Assembly (NCBI GenBank): GCA_950071875.1
Contig: CATMNW010000073.1
Span: 1 to 9,442 of the forward strand
From: an uncultured Erythrobacteraceae bacterium
GTDB lineage: Bacteria; Pseudomonadota; Alphaproteobacteria; Sphingomonadales; Sphingomonadaceae
Length of the DNA stretch: 9,442 nucleotides
Direction: 5' to 3'
Shown piece after piece: positions 6,221 to 9,442 of this stretch. The notes under the pieces were generated by a model that worked only from the letters and a program-made list of their open reading frames with translations, was not told where the DNA came from and did no database searches. Both the position numbers and the translations under genes were made by a program. The number at the start of each line of letters is the position of its first letter. Positions within the stretch are counted from its first letter, which is position 1.

Positions 6221-7363
6221 ATGCTCGATACCAGCCAGCGCTTCGCCTATAACGAAGACCACGAGGCCTTCCGCGACACCGTGCGCAAGGTCTTTGCCGA
6301 ACATATGACCCCGCACCTCGACAAGCACGAGGAAGACGGCATCGTCCCCCGCGAAGCGTGGAAGGCGCTGGGCGATGCGGGCATGCTGTGCCCCACGGTC
6401 AAGGAAGAGAACGGCGGCCTCGGCCTCGATTTCGGCTTCAACTGCGTGCTGTGCGAAGAGCTTTCATACCTCGGCAGCTCGGCCGGCTTTACCTTGCAGA
6501 ACGATATCACCGCCAATTACATCGAGCGTCTCGGGACCGACGAACAGCGCGCGAAATATCTGCCCGGCATGGTCTCCGGCGATGTCATTTCCGCCATCGC
6601 CATGACCGAACCGGGCGCGGGCAGCGACCTGCAGGGCATCCGCACCACGGCGGTGAAGGATGGCAATCACCTGGTCGTGAACGGATCGAAGACCTACATC
6701 ACCAACGGCCAGAATGCCGATGTCATCATCGTCGTCGCCAAGACCGATCCGACACAGGGGGCCAAGGGCACTTCGCTGGTGCTGGTCGATGCCGACACCG
6801 AAGGATTCGAGCGCGGGCGTAACCTGGACAAGATCGGCCAGCATTCCGCCGATACGTCGGAACTGTTCTTCAACGACGTGCGCGTGCCGATGACCAATAT
6901 CCTCGGCGGGGAAGGGCGCGGCTTCATTCACCTGATGGAAGAACTGCCGCAGGAACGCCTCGGCATCGCGGTGGGCGCGCAGGCCGCAGCGCAGCGCGCT
7001 TTCGACGAGGCGGTGAAGTTCACCAAGGACCGCCAGGCATTCGGCAAGACCGTGTTCGAATTCCAGAACACCAAGTTCGTCCTCGCCGACTTGAAGGCCA
7101 AGCTGCAGGTGGGCTGGGCGCATCTCGACTGGGCGATTTCCCGCCATCTCAGGGGCGAACTGACCACCGATGAAGCGAGCGCGGCCAAGCTGTGGCACAC
7201 CGACCTGCAATGGGAAGCCTGCGATGCGGCGCTGCAGTTGCACGGCGGCGCAGGCTACATGAACGAATATGCCATTGCGCGGCTGTGGCGCGATGCCCGC
7301 GTCACCCGCATCTTCGGCGGCACGAACGAGATCATGAAGGAAGTGATCTCGCGCTCGATCTGA
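6221..7363 (+). CDS. Acyl-CoA dehydrogenase, LCAD-type active site
   Basis: This FAD enzyme introduces an alpha-beta double bond into an acyl-CoA and passes electrons to ETF. The 380 residues have full family length. They show AIAMTEPGAGSDLQGI (125-140), the KTYITNG strand (157-163), GQHSADTSELFFNDVRVP (206-223), KDRQAFGKTVFEFQ (269-282) and QLHGGAGYMNEY (339-350). The usual C-terminal catalytic Glu (in YEGT of medium-chain enzymes) is Gly366 in IFGGTNEIMKE. Glu245 in ELPQERL takes the place of the helix-G base known from long-chain (LCAD) and isovaleryl-CoA dehydrogenases. The enzyme therefore looks active, and closer to LCAD than to flavin-monooxygenase relatives. Chain length and branching of the substrate cannot be read. 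TAAGGA at the preceding stop serves as ribosome site, 10 bases before ATG. It is 13 bases after the NQR gene and 10 before the SDR gene. Confidence 0.95.
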   Translation: MLDTSQRFAYNEDHEAFRDTVRKVFAEHMTPHLDKHEEDGIVPREAWKALGDAGMLCPTVKEENGGLGLDFGFNCVLCEELSYLGSSAGFTLQNDITANYIERLGTDEQRAKYLPGMVSGDVISAIAMTEPGAGSDLQGIRTTAVKDGNHLVVNGSKTYITNGQNADVIIVVAKTDPTQGAKGTSLVLVDADTEGFERGRNLDKIGQHSADTSELFFNDVRVPMTNILGGEGRGFIHLMEELPQERLGIAVGAQAAAQRAFDEAVKFTKDRQAFGKTVFEFQNTKFVLADLKAKLQVGWAHLDWAISRHLRGELTTDEASAAKLWHTDLQWEACDAALQLHGGAGYMNEYAIARLWRDARVTRIFGGTNEIMKEVISRSI

Positions 7364-7373
7364 GGAGTACCGC

Positions 7374-8111
7374 ATGACGGACCCGCTCGATTTCACCGAT
7401 AAGACCGTCCTCGTCGTAGGGGGGACGAGCGGGATCGGAAATGGCATCGCGCATGGCTTCCGCGAGCGTGGGGCCAACGTGCATGTGACCGGCACGCGCG
7501 CCTCGGCCGATGACTACAGCGCCGAGGAAGGCAGCGACCTGTCCGGCCTGACCTTCCAACGCGCCGACGTGTCCGAACCGGGTGCGTTCGATGCAGTGGC
7601 ATTGCCGGACCGCCTCGATGTCGTGGTGCTGTGCCAGGGCACCGTCCGCTATCGCCGCGAGGAATTCGAGCGCGAGGGCTGGGATGCGGTGATGGAGGTC
7701 AACCTCAATTCGCTGATGGATTGCGCGCGCGCCGTGCGGCCCAGGCTGGCCGATGGCGGTGGCTCGCTCATCATCGTCAGCTCGGTCGGGGCTTATCATG
7801 CAATGATCGGCAATCCGGCCTATGCCGCAAGCAAGGCGGGCGCAGTGAGCCTGGTCGGCAGCCTGGCGCAGGCCTGGGCGGGCGAGGGGATCCGCGTAAA
7901 CGGCATCGCGCCGGGGCTGGTGCCTACCAAGCTGACCAAGGTCACCACCGATAGCGAACAGCGCACCGCCGGTGCGGTCGCCCGCATTCCGGCAGGCCGC
8001 ATGGGCACGCCGCAGGATATGGCGGGTGCGGCGATGTATCTGGCATCGCCGCTGGCCGATTACGTCGTCGGACAGACGATCCGTGTCGATGGCGGCATGA
8101 CCTTGTCCTGA
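7374..8111 (+). CDS. Short-chain dehydrogenase/reductase (classical SDR)
   Basis: The 245-residue Rossmann-fold NAD(P)-dependent oxidoreductase probably interconverts an alcohol and a ketone, possibly a hydroxyacyl-CoA/ketoacyl-CoA step given the acyl-CoA dehydrogenase before it. The cofactor loop is GGTSGIG (16-22). The catalytic set is Asn110, Ser137, Tyr150 and Lys154 (in PAYAASK). The C-terminal GQTIRVDGGM is also standard. The usual NNAG motif reads LCQG (86-89), an unusual version that keeps only the final Gly. An acidic residue after the second strand, which would mark NAD preference, is not clear: that position reads GTRAS, which leans to NADP. The ribosome site TGAGGAG overlaps the stop of the preceding gene, and the gap is 10 bases, so the two are very likely co-transcribed. 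Confidence 0.93.
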   Translation: MTDPLDFTDKTVLVVGGTSGIGNGIAHGFRERGANVHVTGTRASADDYSAEEGSDLSGLTFQRADVSEPGAFDAVALPDRLDVVVLCQGTVRYRREEFEREGWDAVMEVNLNSLMDCARAVRPRLADGGGSLIIVSSVGAYHAMIGNPAYAASKAGAVSLVGSLAQAWAGEGIRVNGIAPGLVPTKLTKVTTDSEQRTAGAVARIPAGRMGTPQDMAGAAMYLASPLADYVVGQTIRVDGGMTLS

Positions 8112-8121
8112 GGCACGCCTT

Positions 8122-8174
8122 TCCTACAGCGGCGCGGCCTGCAAGAATGCACCGTGAATGATATGGCTGTAGGA
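8122..8174. repeat. 9-bp inverted repeat after the SDR gene
   Basis: TCCTACAGC (8122-8130) and GCTGTAGGA (8166-8174) are perfect inverted copies around a 35-base loop, starting 10 bases after the SDR stop. There is no T run, so it is not a classical terminator. It could close the operon transcript as a 3' structure or be chance. Confidence 0.35.
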
Positions 8175-8194
8175 GTGCGGACGCGGCGCAAATG

Positions 8195-8287
8195 TGTCAC
8201 CCTGTCCGCAGCCGGTAAAAACATAAGGCAGGCAATGGCTTGCACGTCAAACCGGTGGGTGACACCCTGTCACCTTTGTCACCCTGT
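8195..8287. promoter_or_regulatory. Cluster of TGTCACC repeats upstream of the aldo/keto reductase
   Basis: Three copies of TGWCACCCTGT occur at 8195-8205, 8260-8270 and 8277-8287; the first and third are identical and the middle one differs at one base. The middle copy also forms a perfect inverted repeat, GGTGACA-CCC-TGTCACC (8258-8274). The last two copies start 17 bp apart. The cluster ends 38 bases before the aldo/keto reductase ATG, which suggests regulator binding sites for that gene. I do not know the regulator, and no clear -35/-10 pair was found. Confidence 0.4.
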
Positions 8288-8325
8288 TTTCCGCAGTTGC
8301 CGCAGCGAAGAGAAGGACCCGCTTC

Positions 8326-9442
8326 ATGGAATACCTCAATCTCGGCCCCAGCGGCCTCAAGGTTTCGCGCCTGTGCCTCGGCTGCATGAGCTATGGTGAC
8401 ACGACGCGCGGCTGGCATGGCGACTGGGTATTGTCGGAAGACGAAAGCCGCCCCTTCATCCGCGAGGCGCTGGAGGCGGGGATCAACTTTTTCGACACGG
8501 CGAACATGTATTCGCTTGGCGCATCGGAAGAAGTGGTCGGCAAGCTGCTGCCAGAATTCGCCCGCCGCGACGAGATCGTGCTGGCGACGAAGGCCTTCAT
8601 GCCCTGGCGGCAGGCACCCAACACCGGTGGTCTCTCGCGCAAGAGCCTGATGCAGGCCATCGACGACAGCCTGACGCGTCTGAAGATGGATTACGTCGAC
8701 CTGTTCCAGATCCATCGCTGGGATACCGAAACCCCGATCGAGGAAACGATGGAGGCGCTCCACGACATCGTGAAGGCGGGCAAGGCGCGCTATATCGGCG
8801 CGTCCAGCATGTGGGCCTGGCAGTTCGCCAAGGCGCAGGAAGTGGCTCGGGCGAACGGCTGGACCCGTTTCATCTCGATGCAGAACCATGTGAACCTGCT
8901 CTACCGCGAGGAAGAGCGCGAGATGCTGCCGCTGTGCGCCGACCAAGGGGTCGGGATCATCCCGTGGAGCCCGCTCGCGCGCGGGTTTCTGGCCGGCACA
9001 CGGAGACCGGAAGCGGAAGCGTGGGGGACGACCTCTCGGGCGAAGAGCGACGCTTTCGCCCACACGCTGTACTACTCGGAGAGCGACTTCCAGATCGTCG
9101 AGCGGGTCACCGAACTGGCCACCCGGCGTGAGCTGACGCCCGCGCAGATCCGCGAGGTCGAGTCCCGCTTCGGGCGCGTCGTGACGGCCCGCGACACCGC
9201 CACGAGCCGCTTCGTGGACGCCCTCGACTACGCCCTCTCCGTGGACATCCAGCAGAACGTGTGGCTCCGGTCGAAGGCCGGGCTCCCGTTCGACATCGAG
9301 TTCCGCGGGCAGGTCGACGCGCGCAAGCCGTCGTTCGCAGAGTCCAGTCGCCTGTTCGGCACCATCGACCTCGTCCGCGGCAGCGTCGAGACGCTCAACC
9401 GGCAGTTCGAGCTGCAGCGCGGGTCGATCCAGTTCAACGGCG
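8326..9442 (+). CDS. Aldo/keto reductase, frame open to the window end and fused to foreign-looking sequence
   Basis: The first 275 residues are a normal NADPH-dependent aldo/keto reductase (YajO/Gfo-like Tas group), which reduces aldehydes or ketones. It starts MEYLNLGPSGLKVSRLCLG and carries the catalytic tetrad Asp57, Tyr62 (DTANMY), Lys89 (LATK) and His130 (DLFQIHRWD). Further family marks are KAGKARYIGASS and the late GIIPWSPLARGFLAG. The reductase signal ends at about residue 275, in ELTPAQI, where relatives continue with ALAW and the cofactor-binding KPGVTAPIIG stretch. Here the same frame continues for 97 residues of unrelated sequence with no stop before the window ends, so the last quarter of the reductase, including part of the NADP site, is missing. 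AGAAGGA lies 8 bases before ATG. The 214-base gap and repeat cluster before it suggest a separate transcription unit. The N-terminal call is firm; the fusion may be an assembly join. Confidence 0.88.
   Translation, partial: MEYLNLGPSGLKVSRLCLGCMSYGDTTRGWHGDWVLSEDESRPFIREALEAGINFFDTANMYSLGASEEVVGKLLPEFARRDEIVLATKAFMPWRQAPNTGGLSRKSLMQAIDDSLTRLKMDYVDLFQIHRWDTETPIEETMEALHDIVKAGKARYIGASSMWAWQFAKAQEVARANGWTRFISMQNHVNLLYREEEREMLPLCADQGVGIIPWSPLARGFLAGTRRPEAEAWGTTSRAKSDAFAHTLYYSESDFQIVERVTELATRRELTPAQIREVESRFGRVVTARDTATSRFVDALDYALSVDIQQNVWLRSKAGLPFDIEFRGQVDARKPSFAESSRLFGTIDLVRGSVETLNRQFELQRGSIQFNG
9151..9442 (+). other. TamB/DUF490-like C-terminal segment joined in frame to the aldo/keto reductase
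   Basis: In the reductase frame this segment encodes a beta-rich sequence with SVDIQQNVWLRSKAG, FDIEFRGQVDARKP, LFGTIDLVRGSVE and FELQRGSIQFNG. The order 'NVWLRS, then GQVDARKP, then FGTIDLVRG, then LQRGSIQFNG' is characteristic of the C-terminal domain of TamB/DUF490 proteins, large inner-membrane-anchored periplasmic proteins of outer-membrane biogenesis. Codon use differs from the rest: nearly every third base is G or C, all six Glu codons are GAG (the reductase part mixes GAA and GAG about equally), and CTC dominates Leu. The left border is uncertain within roughly 9130-9151, because ELTPAQI could belong to either partner. The source looks like another organism. Confidence 0.6.

Noticed and set aside
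6221..7363. Acyl-CoA-dehydrogenase-like flavin monooxygenase partnered with the flavin reductase
   Set aside because: The LCAD-type catalytic Glu and the full set of dehydrogenase motifs are present, so a genuine dehydrogenase is more likely.
6464..7495. 343-codon minus-strand open frame
   Set aside because: It is antisense to the acyl-CoA dehydrogenase and SDR start, both supported by motifs and operon spacing; its protein has no recognisable domain.
8154..8399. 81-codon plus-strand frame in the spacer before the aldo/keto reductase
   Set aside because: It overlaps the reductase start out of frame, runs through the TGTCACC repeats and has no good ribosome site.

Overview
The window reads as chromosomal DNA of a GC-rich alphaproteobacterium, most likely from the Sphingomonadales (Erythrobacter/Sphingomonas/Novosphingobium type). 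This rests on the TonB-dependent receptor style, the codon use and the gene neighbours, not on any ribosomal marker. No tRNA, rRNA, CRISPR array, insertion sequence or phage gene was seen, and no gene-free stretch exceeds about 230 bases.

Layout. On the minus strand, from 4351 down to the left edge, a complete TonB-dependent outer-membrane receptor (1325-4351) is followed by a flavin-dependent tryptophan-halogenase-family gene (1-1208, cut off by the window edge). Two strong hairpins lie between them. On the plus strand, a divergent group starts at 4583: flavin reductase, PA1024-type NADH:quinone reductase (the family usually labelled nitronate monooxygenase), LCAD-type acyl-CoA dehydrogenase and SDR oxidoreductase. 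The last three are packed with 10-13 base gaps. After a 214-base spacer carrying TGTCACC repeats, an aldo/keto reductase starts at 8326. It runs off the right edge.

How it may work together. The 231-base divergent control region holds two CG-centred palindromes of LacI-family type (4403-4414 and 4421-4432), placed where they could control both directions. An attractive but unproven reading is that the receptor imports a substrate, the halogenase acts on it or on a related compound, and the reductase across the shared promoter supplies reduced flavin. The NQR, acyl-CoA dehydrogenase and SDR then look like a short catabolic cassette acting on an acyl-CoA or carbonyl intermediate.

Main oddity. 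The aldo/keto reductase reading frame continues without a stop into a sequence that is not aldo/keto reductase. From about 9150 to the window end it encodes a TamB/DUF490-like C-terminal segment with near-total G/C third positions and only GAG for Glu. This is most simply a chimeric join (assembly or recombination), possibly at a shared stretch encoding LTPAQI. It should be tested before anything right of about 9130 is trusted.
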